Made by a program: the position numbers and the translations under genes. Shown here in pieces: positions 1 to 7,533 of a stretch of 59,383 nt of DNA. Position 1 is the first letter of the stretch, and each line of letters opens with the position of its first letter. The notes beneath the pieces are model-generated. The model made no database searches. It saw only the letters and a list, made by a program, of their open reading frames with translations, and was not told where the DNA came from. The stretch is from an uncultured Lachnospiraceae bacterium (lineage in GTDB: Bacteria > Bacillota > Clostridia > Lachnospirales > Lachnospiraceae): assembly GCA_947178125.1 (NCBI GenBank), contig CAMWXB010000017.1, forward strand, positions 1 to 59,383. Direction: 5' to 3'.

Positions 1-122
1 AGGAACCATACTCCATCCAGCCTGGCGGCTGAGCAGTTATAAAAACACTGAAAAAAAGGTTCATATTTTGTTTTACTTTTACAGTTCTTTTCAGTACAAT
101 GGGGAGAAGGAGTGACGGTATC

Positions 123-965
123 ATGACAGACAGAAAAGAAATCATTGGTGAAGAACTGAATCCGACCTTTTTATTTACATGGAAAGGTACAAGGCTCTGT
201 GATGAGAAAAAATATCACAGCCATGACCATATCGAAATCGCCTTCATCCTCTCCGGCAAAGGCCGGTATCGGATTGACAGCGAATTTTATTATGTGGAAG
301 AGGGAGACCTGCTCATTTTTAATCCCGGCGTGTATCATCAGGCGCTGACAGACGGAAACGGAAAGCCGACGATTGAATTCTTTGTCGGTTTTACAGACGT
401 GGCCTTCCGGGAAATGATGCCGAACCGATTCGATATCGCCGATGGGCCGATTCTGCATACGGCAGGCGAATTTCGGCAGAAACTGTTCCGCATCGTTTCC
501 AGTATGGACGCCGAAAACGAAATTTTAAGACAGGGCCGCTATTTCATGCTCCGCGCCTATCTGGTCCAGCTGATACTGCTCATCGTCCGGGAGCAGACCG
601 CCCCCTTAAAACAGCGCAAAGGCTATGAATTTGAGTCCGTCAGCAAGAAATATGTGGTGGAACAGATTATCAACTACTTTTCGGACCACTATGCGGAAAA
701 GATTTCTTTAGACCAGATTGCAGAAAACATGTATTTGAGCCCTTTTTATATTTCCAAGATTTTCAAGAGCGAAACGGGGAATACGCCGATACACTATCTG
801 ATCGACATCCGGCTGGAACATGCGAAAGAAATACTGGAAAGCGGAGACTGTACGAGCATACAGGAAGTGGCCGCCCAGGTAGGCTACGATGACGCCTATC
901 ATTTCAGCAAGCTTTTTAAAAAGAAATATGAAGTACCGCCCTCAAAAATCAAACGGAAGGATTAA
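123..965 (+). CDS. AraC-family transcriptional regulator
   Basis: A 280-aa regulator with an N-terminal cupin-like sensor half (about residues 20-140, with the HSHDHIEIAFILSGKG stretch typical of the sugar-binding jelly roll). The C-terminal half holds two AraC helix-turn-helix units, ending with GYDDAYHFSKLFKKKYEVPP, the family signature. The start at 123 is chosen because AGAAGGAG lies 10 nt upstream; an ATG at 99 has no such site. Family members usually activate sugar-uptake or glycan-degradation genes in response to a ligand, but the target genes are not visible because the gene lies at the window edge. Its stop codon overlaps that of the convergent nifU-like gene. Confidence 0.93.
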   Translation: MTDRKEIIGEELNPTFLFTWKGTRLCDEKKYHSHDHIEIAFILSGKGRYRIDSEFYYVEEGDLLIFNPGVYHQALTDGNGKPTIEFFVGFTDVAFREMMPNRFDIADGPILHTAGEFRQKLFRIVSSMDAENEILRQGRYFMLRAYLVQLILLIVREQTAPLKQRKGYEFESVSKKYVVEQIINYFSDHYAEKISLDQIAENMYLSPFYISKIFKSETGNTPIHYLIDIRLEHAKEILESGDCTSIQEVAAQVGYDDAYHFSKLFKKKYEVPPSKIKRKD

Positions 966-976
966 TATCCTTCCGT
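953..976. terminator. Bidirectional terminator inside two convergent coding ends
   Basis: Perfect 10-bp arms (953-962 and 967-976) flank the loop TAAT, which contains the stop codons of both the AraC gene and the nifU-like gene. On the plus strand it is followed by a T-rich run, and on the minus strand by TTTGATTTTT. The hairpin is thus built from the last codons of both proteins. Confidence 0.7.
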
Positions 977-1411
977 CGTTTCTTCTGCACCCTCTTTTTC
1001 TTCGATATCCGCCACGGGCTTTTCCAGCCCTTCAATCTGGATATGATTCTTCTCGGCATAATCCCACAACGCCGCGTGGATTGCTTCTTCCGCAAGCAGG
1101 GAACAATGCACCTTGACCGGCGGCAGACCGTCCAGCGCTTCCATTACCGCCTTATTTGTCACCTGAAGCGCTTCCTGTACCGTCTTCCCTTTGACGAGTT
1201 CCGTTGCCATACTGCTCGTCGCCACAGCCGCACCGCAGCCAAAAGTCTTGAATTTAGCATCCTGTATTACGCCATTTTCGTCGATATCCAGATAGATGCG
1301 CATGATATCGCCGCACTTCGCGTTTCCGACTGTTCCGACCCCGCTCGGCTGCTCTATTTCCCCGACATTTCGGGGATTGTTAAAATGGTCCATTACTTTC
1401 TCACTATACAT
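962..1411 (-). CDS. nifU: NifU/IscU-type Fe-S cluster assembly scaffold
   Basis: A 149-aa scaffold on which sulfur from the cysteine desulfurase and iron are assembled into [2Fe-2S]/[4Fe-4S] clusters. The three conserved cysteines are present (AKCGDIMRIYLD, TFGCGAAVATSSM, KVHCSLLAEEAI), with the Asp after the first Cys that is typical of IscU proteins. There is no NifU ferredoxin or C-terminal Nfu domain, only a short acidic tail. The ATG at 1411 is preferred over a GTG at 1432 because AAGGA lies 8 nt upstream of it. It is the last gene of the iscR-nifS-nifU operon, 17 nt after nifS. Confidence 0.95.
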   Translation of the reverse strand: MYSEKVMDHFNNPRNVGEIEQPSGVGTVGNAKCGDIMRIYLDIDENGVIQDAKFKTFGCGAAVATSSMATELVKGKTVQEALQVTNKAVMEALDGLPPVKVHCSLLAEEAIHAALWDYAEKNHIQIEGLEKPVADIEEKEGAEETTEGY

Positions 1412-1428
1412 AAACGTTTTCCTTCCCT

Positions 1429-2610
1429 TCACGCATTCTTTTTCACAAAATCCTCATAAAGCGGGGACATATTTCTAAGCCGCTCCACGATTTCCTTTAT
1501 CCTGTCCACCGTAAAATCAATCTCTTCTTTCGTCGTTTTCCCGGAAAGGCTGATGCGCAGGGAACCGTGTGCGATTTCATGCGGCAGGCCGATGGCCAGC
1601 AGCACATGAGATGGGTCTAATGCACCCGAAGTACAGGCCGAACCACTGGAAGCACAGATTCCGTTCTGGTCTAACAGAATCAACAAAGATTCACCCTCTA
1701 TAAAACGGAAACAAAAACTCGCATTGCCCGGCAGGCGATTCCATCTGTCGCCGTTCAGTCTCGTATAAGGAACCTCCGCAAGAACCCGTTCGATCAGATG
1801 ATTCCGAAGTTCTGTCACATAAGCGCTTCTTTTCTCCATTTCGCGAAAAGCGATTTCTGCCGCTTTCCCCATGCCGACAATCCCGGCTACATTATGGGTG
1901 CCCGCACGCCGCTGTCTCTCCTGCGCACCGCCGTGCAGGAAAGAACGAAGCTTCAATCCCCTTCGGATATACAGAAATCCGACGCCCTTCGGCCCGTTCA
2001 GCTTATGCGCACTTGCACTCAGCATATCGATGTGCATTTCTTCCACATTGATCGGTAAATGGCCGAATGCCTGCACCGCATCCGTGTGGAACAAAATACC
2101 GTTCTCTTTTGCGACCGCTCCAATTTCCCGAACCGGCTCGATCGTTCCGATCTCATTGTTCGCCATCATAATTGAAATCAGAATCGTGTCCGGCCGAATC
2201 GCCGCCTTTACTGCCTCCGGGCTGACAAGACCGTTCTCATCCACATCCAGATAAGTCACCTCACAGCCGTTCTTCTCAAGATATTCCGCCGTATGCAGAA
2301 CCGCATGATGCTCGATTTTACTCGTAATGATATGATGCCCCTTCGCGGCATAAGCTTCCGCTGTCGCTTTTATCGCCCAGTTATCGGATTCGCTTCCGCC
2401 GCCCGTAAAAAAGATTTCTTCCGGCCTTGCACCGATTCCTTCCGCCAGAATCTTTCTCGCTTCCTCTATCGCACCCTTTGCCTTTCCCGCAAAAGTATAA
2501 ATCGCAGAGGGATTCCCATAATATTCCGTAAAGTACGGTATCATGGCATCCAACACTTCCGGTTCTACCTGCGTTGTCGCCGCATTATCCAAATAGATCA
2601 GCCTGCTCAT
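1429..2610 (-). CDS. nifS: Cysteine desulfurase, NifS/IscS family
   Basis: A 393-aa class V aminotransferase-fold enzyme that uses pyridoxal phosphate to take sulfur from L-cysteine for Fe-S cluster assembly. The PLP-binding lysine is in SASAHKLNGPKGVG (K203), and the sulfur-carrying cysteine is in SSGSACTSG (C326), on the short active-site loop of the NifS/IscS type rather than the SufS type. GGTATATA precedes the ATG with AGGGAGG. It lies between iscR and nifU, all on the minus strand with short gaps, so the three probably form one transcript. Its role is to feed the NifU scaffold. Confidence 0.96.
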   Translation of the reverse strand: MSRLIYLDNAATTQVEPEVLDAMIPYFTEYYGNPSAIYTFAGKAKGAIEEARKILAEGIGARPEEIFFTGGGSESDNWAIKATAEAYAAKGHHIITSKIEHHAVLHTAEYLEKNGCEVTYLDVDENGLVSPEAVKAAIRPDTILISIMMANNEIGTIEPVREIGAVAKENGILFHTDAVQAFGHLPINVEEMHIDMLSASAHKLNGPKGVGFLYIRRGLKLRSFLHGGAQERQRRAGTHNVAGIVGMGKAAEIAFREMEKRSAYVTELRNHLIERVLAEVPYTRLNGDRWNRLPGNASFCFRFIEGESLLILLDQNGICASSGSACTSGALDPSHVLLAIGLPHEIAHGSLRISLSGKTTKEEIDFTVDRIKEIVERLRNMSPLYEDFVKKNA

Positions 2611-2628
2611 TATATACCTCCCTTCACA

Positions 2629-3063
2629 CTAGATGCTGTACTGGTCCGACAGTTCCGCCTGCCATTCCAGCATATCCGCCAGTGTGATATTGTCTACCAC
2701 CTGATTGACTGCATCATTGATCTGCTGCCATATCCTGATCGTCACACAACCCTCTTTACGCACGCACTCTTCTTTTTCCGCTCCAACACAGCCGACCGGA
2801 GCCAAATCCCCCTCCGTCAGCCGCAAGATCATTCCCACCGTATATTCCGCCGGGTCTTTCTTCAAAAGATAACCGCCCTGCGCGCCCCGGACGCTCCTCA
2901 CATAGCCCGCCTTATTCAAGGTCGCTATGATCTGCTCCAGATACTTATCCGATATCTGCTGCCTTCTCGCCACATCTTTCAGACAGACCGGCCCGCCCTC
3001 GCTATACATCGCCAAATCCAGCATCAAACGAAGCGCATATCTGCCTTTTGTTGAGATTTTCAT
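2629..3063 (-). CDS. iscR: Rrf2-family regulator, IscR-like
   Basis: A 144-aa winged-helix repressor beginning MKISTKGRYALRLMLDLA, the Rrf2 N-terminus. A cluster of three cysteines (VGCVGAEKEECVRKEGC, spaced 8 and 6) is in the position that ligates [2Fe-2S] in IscR. Position upstream of nifS and nifU supports the role of an Fe-S-sensing repressor of its own operon. The start at 3063 follows AGGAGG by 6 nt; a longer open frame reaching 3204 runs through a palindromic repeat and is not used. The cluster ligand identity is inferred from the family, not shown. Confidence 0.93.
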   Translation of the reverse strand: MKISTKGRYALRLMLDLAMYSEGGPVCLKDVARRQQISDKYLEQIIATLNKAGYVRSVRGAQGGYLLKKDPAEYTVGMILRLTEGDLAPVGCVGAEKEECVRKEGCVTIRIWQQINDAVNQVVDNITLADMLEWQAELSDQYSI

Positions 3064-3092
3064 AATAGACCTCCTGTATACTGCCTTCTGTG

Positions 3093-3270
3093 TATTGTGA
3101 AGATGCGGGAACCGCCTGGACAGCACATGGTTCCCTTGGGGGCACGCTTGCGCTCCGCTAAAAGCAGCAACCGATGCTAGGCTCGTAAAAACCTCGCCAA
3201 GCACTGGCGCTTTTACAGAGCCCCCGCGGGAACCATATGCTGTCCAGGTGATGCCCGCATCCTCACAATA
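3093..3270. repeat. 178-bp inverted-repeat element in the iscR leader
   Basis: Two 51-nt arms (3093-3143 and 3220-3270) are inverted copies matching at 44 of 51 positions with no gaps. The outer ends read TTGTGA and TCACAA, each flanked by TA, as in small non-autonomous elements mobilised by IS630/Tc1-type transposases. The 76-nt centre holds a second nested hairpin (3180-3190 with 3213-3223, then GCCA/TGGC). It lies between the iscR promoter and the iscR start, so it would be transcribed as one long folded leader. No transposase is present. Confidence 0.75.
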
Positions 3271-3313
3271 TTTCTACGCTTTTCCTATCGCCTTAATATG
3301 ATTTACTGCAATT

Positions 3314-3342
3314 ATCTTATCACAGATATCCTACTTTGTTAA
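3314..3342 (-). promoter_or_regulatory. Promoter for iscR-nifS-nifU
   Basis: On the minus strand TTAACA (3337-3342) is separated by 17 nt from TAAGAT (3314-3319), a good sigma-A pair. It implies a leader of about 240 nt that includes the inverted-repeat element. No clear IscR operator was recognised. Confidence 0.55.
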
Positions 3343-3365
3343 TAGGTTATGCGATTTTTTTTATT

Positions 3366-4079
3366 CTAGCCATGCAGCAAACAAATCCCGGAAAGTTCTT
3401 TAACAACTTCCGACGCAATAATAAGACCTGCTGCGGAAGGAACGAACGATACGCTCCCCGGAACAGCACGTCCCTGCATAGATAAATAATTTTTGATGGG
3501 TTCTTCTTTAGAATATAAGACTTTTAACTTTTTGACATTTCTTTTCCGCAATTCCCTGCGCATGACTTTTGCCAGCGGGCAGACGGAAGTCTGATAGATA
3601 TCCGCTATCTCCAACTGCATCGGGTTCAGTTTATTGCCGGTCCCCATACAGCTGATGACCGGCACGCCCGCCTCTTTCGCACGCAGGACCAGCTCGATTT
3701 TGGCTGTTACCGTGTCAATGGCATCCACTACATAAGAATACTGCTTAAAATCAAACATATCCGCATTTTCCGGCAGATAAAAGCACCGATGCGTTTCCAC
3801 TCCGGCATCCGGATTGATGGACAGAATCCGTTCCTTCATCACGTCCACCTTATCCATACCGACGGTATCAAATGTCGCTATGATCTGCCTGTTGATATTC
3901 GACATACTGACTTTATCATGATCGATCAAATCCAGGTATCCAATGCCGGCCCGTGCCAGCGCTTCCACCACATGACCGCCAACACCGCCTATTCCAAAAA
4001 CCGCTACGCGCGACTGACGCAGCCTGTCCATTGCTTCCTGTCCCAGTAAAAGTTCTGTCCGCGAAAATTGCTCCGGCAT
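3366..4079 (-). CDS. tcdA: tRNA threonylcarbamoyladenosine dehydratase (TcdA/CsdL)
   Basis: A 237-aa E1-like enzyme of the ThiF/MoeB superfamily. The nucleotide-binding motif GIGGVGGHVVEALARAGIG and the following DHDKVSMSNINRQ stretch with the adenylation arginine match TcdA, which cyclises the t6A carboxylate of tRNA position 37 using ATP. VVDAIDTVTAK and the CMGTGNKLNP segment also fit TcdA rather than ThiF, and no catalytic-Cys/ubiquitin-like partner lies nearby. The start at 4079 is chosen because GGAGG sits 5 nt upstream; an ATG at 4091 lacks a site. It lies 15 nt downstream of ecfT on the same strand. Confidence 0.9.
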   Translation of the reverse strand: MPEQFSRTELLLGQEAMDRLRQSRVAVFGIGGVGGHVVEALARAGIGYLDLIDHDKVSMSNINRQIIATFDTVGMDKVDVMKERILSINPDAGVETHRCFYLPENADMFDFKQYSYVVDAIDTVTAKIELVLRAKEAGVPVISCMGTGNKLNPMQLEIADIYQTSVCPLAKVMRRELRKRNVKKLKVLYSKEEPIKNYLSMQGRAVPGSVSFVPSAAGLIIASEVVKELSGICLLHG

Positions 4080-4094
4080 GATTTCCTCCATTCC

Positions 4095-4922
4095 TCATAC
4101 AAACGGATTATAAAATCTGCTTCCATCCCGGAAGGTAATGATAAAAGCGGCAATTACAAAAAGAATAACAAACGCAAGCGTCAGATAATCATTTCTTTTG
4201 AACGGTCTTGCAGAATACCATGTGCGTTTCTTATGCTTCCCGAAGCCGCGCAGTTCCATCGCGTTGCTGACGACATCGATTCTGTCCATACTGGAAAAAA
4301 CGAGCGGGAAAATAATCGACGCCATACTCTTGATCCGGCTTACGAACGGCGCCTTTTTGGACATCTCAATTCCCCTTGCCTCCTGTGCGTGTTTGATCTT
4401 TGAGAAATCATCCTGCACATCGGGAATATACCGGAGCGCGATCGCCATAGAGTAACCGACATTATAATGTATCCCCACTTTATTCATGGATGCCGCAAAC
4501 TCGCTCGGATTGGTCGTCACGATAAACATAAAGACTGCCGGAATGACCGTCAGATACTTTAACATGACATTAAATTCATAAAAAAGCTGTTCCTCCGTCA
4601 GCGTATAATGACCGAACAAATGCCATAACGGCGTTTCTGTTCCGTATATTTTCGTTCCCTGTCCGGGAGAAAAGAAAAAAATGGCGATCAGATTGATACA
4701 CAAAAACAGCATGATGAACTTAAAAACCGTCCCGACCTGCTGCCATTTGGTCTTTGACATCGCAAAAATCACAAGGCTTAACACCAGCATCACGAGCAGC
4801 ACTCTCGTATCGTAGGAAATCATGCTCGTAACAGACCAGAGCAGAAAAAAGATCAGTTTCGTGACACCGCTCAGCCTGTGAATCCAGGTATCTTTTTCTT
4901 CATAGGATAGTACACGCGACAT
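4095..4922 (-). CDS. ecfT: ECF transporter transmembrane component EcfT
   Basis: A 275-aa membrane protein with about five hydrophobic spans (first around residues 22-55, last around 250-265). It has the two cytoplasmic coupling motifs of EcfT proteins, QEARGIEM and MELRGFG, whose Ala/Leu-Arg-Gly cores dock into the ATPase domains. The start codon overlaps the ATPase stop as TAATG, which implies translational coupling, and AAGGAGG precedes it. With the double ATPase and the UPF0397 protein it makes a complete energy-coupling-factor importer. Confidence 0.93.
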   Translation of the reverse strand: MSRVLSYEEKDTWIHRLSGVTKLIFFLLWSVTSMISYDTRVLLVMLVLSLVIFAMSKTKWQQVGTVFKFIMLFLCINLIAIFFFSPGQGTKIYGTETPLWHLFGHYTLTEEQLFYEFNVMLKYLTVIPAVFMFIVTTNPSEFAASMNKVGIHYNVGYSMAIALRYIPDVQDDFSKIKHAQEARGIEMSKKAPFVSRIKSMASIIFPLVFSSMDRIDVVSNAMELRGFGKHKKRTWYSARPFKRNDYLTLAFVILFVIAAFIITFRDGSRFYNPFV

Positions 4923-6655
4923 TACGATTCTACCTCCTTTTTCCGGCCATTCTCCCGTTCATAATAAATAAAGCAGTCTACAAAATCAGACGGCTGACCG
5001 ATACCGCATCCTACCGCCAGGTCATAGAGTGACGTCCTCTTCAAATACGCTTTCTGCGTCAGCACATCGTCCGTCAGAACCTCGCTCGGCTTTTCATCCG
5101 CCAGGAGCTGTCCCTCCGCAATGACGAGGGCACGATCCGTATATTCCAGCATCAAGTGCATATCATGCGTTATCATAACAATGGTTATTCCACTGTTTTT
5201 GTTAATCTCCTTTAAAAATTCCATGATTTCCGTGTAGTGCCTGTAATCCTGTCCCGCCGTCGGCTCGTCAAGGATAATGATATCGGGATTCATCACCAGA
5301 ATGGAGGCAATGGTCACACGCTTTTTCTGTCCGTAGCTCAACGCCGATATCGGCCAGTTCCGGAAAGGGTACAATCCGCATATCTTCAACGTTTCATGGA
5401 CTCTCTTTTCGATTTCCTCCGGCGCCACGCCGCGCACCTGTAGACCGAGCGCCACTTCCTCAAAGATCATCGTCTTACTAATCATCTGGTTCGGGTTCTG
5501 CATGACAAGACCGATGCTCTCTCCCCTCTCCTTGATGGAACGGTTCAGAATATCTTCGCCATGCAGGGAAATGCTGCCGCTGTTCGGCATCAGAAAACCG
5601 CAGATCAGATTGGACAGCGTGGACTTTCCCGCACCGTTCTTGCCGACGATACTGAGCATTTCTCCCTTATGTATCCGGAAAGAGACATCCCGCAGTACCG
5701 GCTTCCCACTGGTATAGGCAAAATCCAGATTTTTCACTTCCAATACGACTTCGTCGTTCTGCTTCCGCTCCGGCACGGTCGTCTGCCGGAACCACTCTCC
5801 TACCTGTCCTTTATACTTTTCAAGGCTTCCGCTCTCTTTCATCTTCCGAATATCCGACGGAAGGCTGTCCGCCGCAATCCGGCAGCCCGCATATTTCAGT
5901 GCCGTTACATATAAAGGTTCCCGGATGCCTTCTCTTTGCAGAATTTCTTTGGACAGCAGTTCATCCGGTGTCATATCCGCCACAATCTTTCCTTCGCCGA
6001 CCACAATGATCCGGTCGGCTCCACAGGTCAGTGCATCCTCCAGACGGTGTTCAATGATAACAACTGTTGTTTTTTCTTCTCGATGAATCTGGTCAATCAG
6101 TTCAATCGCACGCTTTCCCGTTGCCGGATCCAGATTAGCCAGCGGTTCATCGAACAGAAGGATTTCCACCCGGTCGATCATAACGCCCGCCATGGATACT
6201 CTCTGCTTCTGTCCACCAGAAAGCGCTCCCGGCGCATTGCCGAGCACCGACTGCACTTCTACCGTCTCCGCTACTCTGGCTACCCGTTCAAACATCTCCG
6301 GCTGCGGAATCATATCATTTTCCAGCGCAAAAGCAATATCTTCCGCAACAGTCAGACCGATGAACTGTCCATCCGTATCCTGAAGCACCGTCCCTACCAG
6401 TTTGGATAATCCGAAAATCCCAAGCTTTTCGGGATTCTGACCGGCGATAGAATAACTTCCCGTAATCTCCCCTTTATAGGAAAAAGGAACAAGCCCGTTG
6501 ATACAATGTGCCAATGTGGACTTGCCAGAGCCGGACGGCCCCACGATCAACACCTTTTCCCCCGGATAAATGGCCAGATTGATATCCTTTATCGTCGGTT
6601 CCTTCTGGGAGCGATATTTAAAAGAAAAATTTTTAAATTCAATAATCGGTTCCAT
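4922..6655 (-). CDS. ECF transporter ATPase, two nucleotide-binding domains fused
   Basis: A 577-aa protein with two complete ABC ATPase domains. The first has Walker A GPSGSGKST (39-47), signature LSGGQKQR (from 145) and Walker B ILLFDEP. The second has GKNGAGKST (338-346), signature LSYGQKKR with Tyr replacing Gly, and IIILDEPTAGQD. The fusion replaces the usual EcfA1/EcfA2 heterodimer, as in YkoD-type systems. The start at 6655 follows GGGGGA; in-frame ATGs at 6685 and 6718 exist, the latter inside a repeat hairpin, and would add residues that are not family sequence. It powers vitamin or micronutrient uptake with EcfT and the S component. Confidence 0.92.
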   Translation of the reverse strand: MEPIIEFKNFSFKYRSQKEPTIKDINLAIYPGEKVLIVGPSGSGKSTLAHCINGLVPFSYKGEITGSYSIAGQNPEKLGIFGLSKLVGTVLQDTDGQFIGLTVAEDIAFALENDMIPQPEMFERVARVAETVEVQSVLGNAPGALSGGQKQRVSMAGVMIDRVEILLFDEPLANLDPATGKRAIELIDQIHREEKTTVVIIEHRLEDALTCGADRIIVVGEGKIVADMTPDELLSKEILQREGIREPLYVTALKYAGCRIAADSLPSDIRKMKESGSLEKYKGQVGEWFRQTTVPERKQNDEVVLEVKNLDFAYTSGKPVLRDVSFRIHKGEMLSIVGKNGAGKSTLSNLICGFLMPNSGSISLHGEDILNRSIKERGESIGLVMQNPNQMISKTMIFEEVALGLQVRGVAPEEIEKRVHETLKICGLYPFRNWPISALSYGQKKRVTIASILVMNPDIIILDEPTAGQDYRHYTEIMEFLKEINKNSGITIVMITHDMHLMLEYTDRALVIAEGQLLADEKPSEVLTDDVLTQKAYLKRTSLYDLAVGCGIGQPSDFVDCFIYYERENGRKKEVES

Positions 6656-6701
6656 GAATCCCCCATGCTTTCTGGTATTTTCCATCCAATCTTCAATCCG
6701 T

Positions 6702-6819
6702 CCCGGAAGAATGCCCATATTTTGGGCATTCTTCCGGGCGAAAAAGATTTGCCCTGCAAATCGTAGAAGTTCTTGGCGTCTCGTCCCATGGCGAGACGTC
6801 TTTAGAACTTCTTTTCGCC
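6702..6819 (-). repeat. Family A structured element, copy 1
   Basis: Read on the minus strand there are three hairpins in a fixed order. Hairpin a is GAAGTTCT...AGAACTTC with an inner CGTCTCG/CGAGACG (6766-6811). Hairpin b is GATTTGC/GCAAATC (6746-6762), joined to a by TAC. Hairpin c is a perfect 15-bp stem (6702-6716 with 6724-6738). An outer CGAAAA/TTTTCG stem encloses a and b. It fills the gap between the S-component and ATPase genes of one operon. Confidence 0.75.
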
Positions 6820-7374
6820 CTAGTCTTCTTTGCTGAGGCTGGATGATTTACCGCCAATCTTGGAATAACCAATGGCGATCAAAGTACCTAAGATACCGAT
6901 GATAATGATATTTCCAAGGAATGCCCATGCACCCTGTGCAAAAACTTTGTTTGCAGGCTCCGCATAAATAACAATATCAAGAAGCGGCGCTACAACAATC
7001 CATGCTACTGCATTGGCAACAATCTGCACAATATTAAATAAAACAATTTCCTTTGTCGCGAATCCGCCGTCTTTGATCGCAAATTTTGCAGCGAACAGAC
7101 CGATTACGATACCTACTACTGCTTCCGGGAATACCCAGCTCCACCAAACGCTGCCATAGAAAAGCGCATCACCGAGCGCATGTCCGAGCAGACCCACGAT
7201 ACCGCCTACGATCGGGCCAAATACTGCTGCCAGAAATCCCATCAGCGCCATCCTCGGCTGTAATGCCGTATTCGGAATGAAACCGAGCGGAATCTGCACC
7301 TCCGTCAAAGCGACGAACAACGCGGTCCCGATACCGATTGCTACTACTTCTTTAATGCCAAATTTACTTTTCAT
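6820..7374 (-). CDS. ECF transporter S component, UPF0397 family
   Basis: A 184-aa protein with five to six membrane spans. The stretches IPNTALQPRMAL, VFGPIVGGIVGLLGHAL and DALFYGSVWWSWVF are diagnostic of UPF0397, a family of substrate-specificity subunits normally followed by a double ATPase and an EcfT protein, exactly as here. The substrate of the family is not established from sequence; it is probably a vitamin precursor or small cofactor. GGAGGAG lies 6 nt before the ATG. The 159-nt leader is GC-rich with a GGGTTTTC/GGAAAGCCC hairpin, but no known riboswitch was recognised in it. Confidence 0.9.
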   Translation of the reverse strand: MKSKFGIKEVVAIGIGTALFVALTEVQIPLGFIPNTALQPRMALMGFLAAVFGPIVGGIVGLLGHALGDALFYGSVWWSWVFPEAVVGIVIGLFAAKFAIKDGGFATKEIVLFNIVQIVANAVAWIVVAPLLDIVIYAEPANKVFAQGAWAFLGNIIIIGILGTLIAIGYSKIGGKSSSLSKED

Positions 7375-7533
7375 GCTACTTCTCCTCCTTCATAAATGCC
7401 TGCGCATATCTATATGAAGCCCCGATTCCCCTGCGGGCTTTCCCGAAAACCCGTCTGCCCAGGAACCGACAGCCGCATATTCACTATCTTTTGAGCATAG
7501 TTCTTCGAACATCATTCTATTGAACACCGTTCT

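Noticed and set aside
962..1432. Longer nifU from a GTG at 1432
   Set aside because: The ATG at 1411 has a better ribosome binding site and gives the family N-terminus MYSEKVMDHF.
7375..7533. Possible TPP or other vitamin riboswitch before the ECF S component
   Set aside because: No conserved TPP, THF or preQ1 core was found; only generic hairpins are present.
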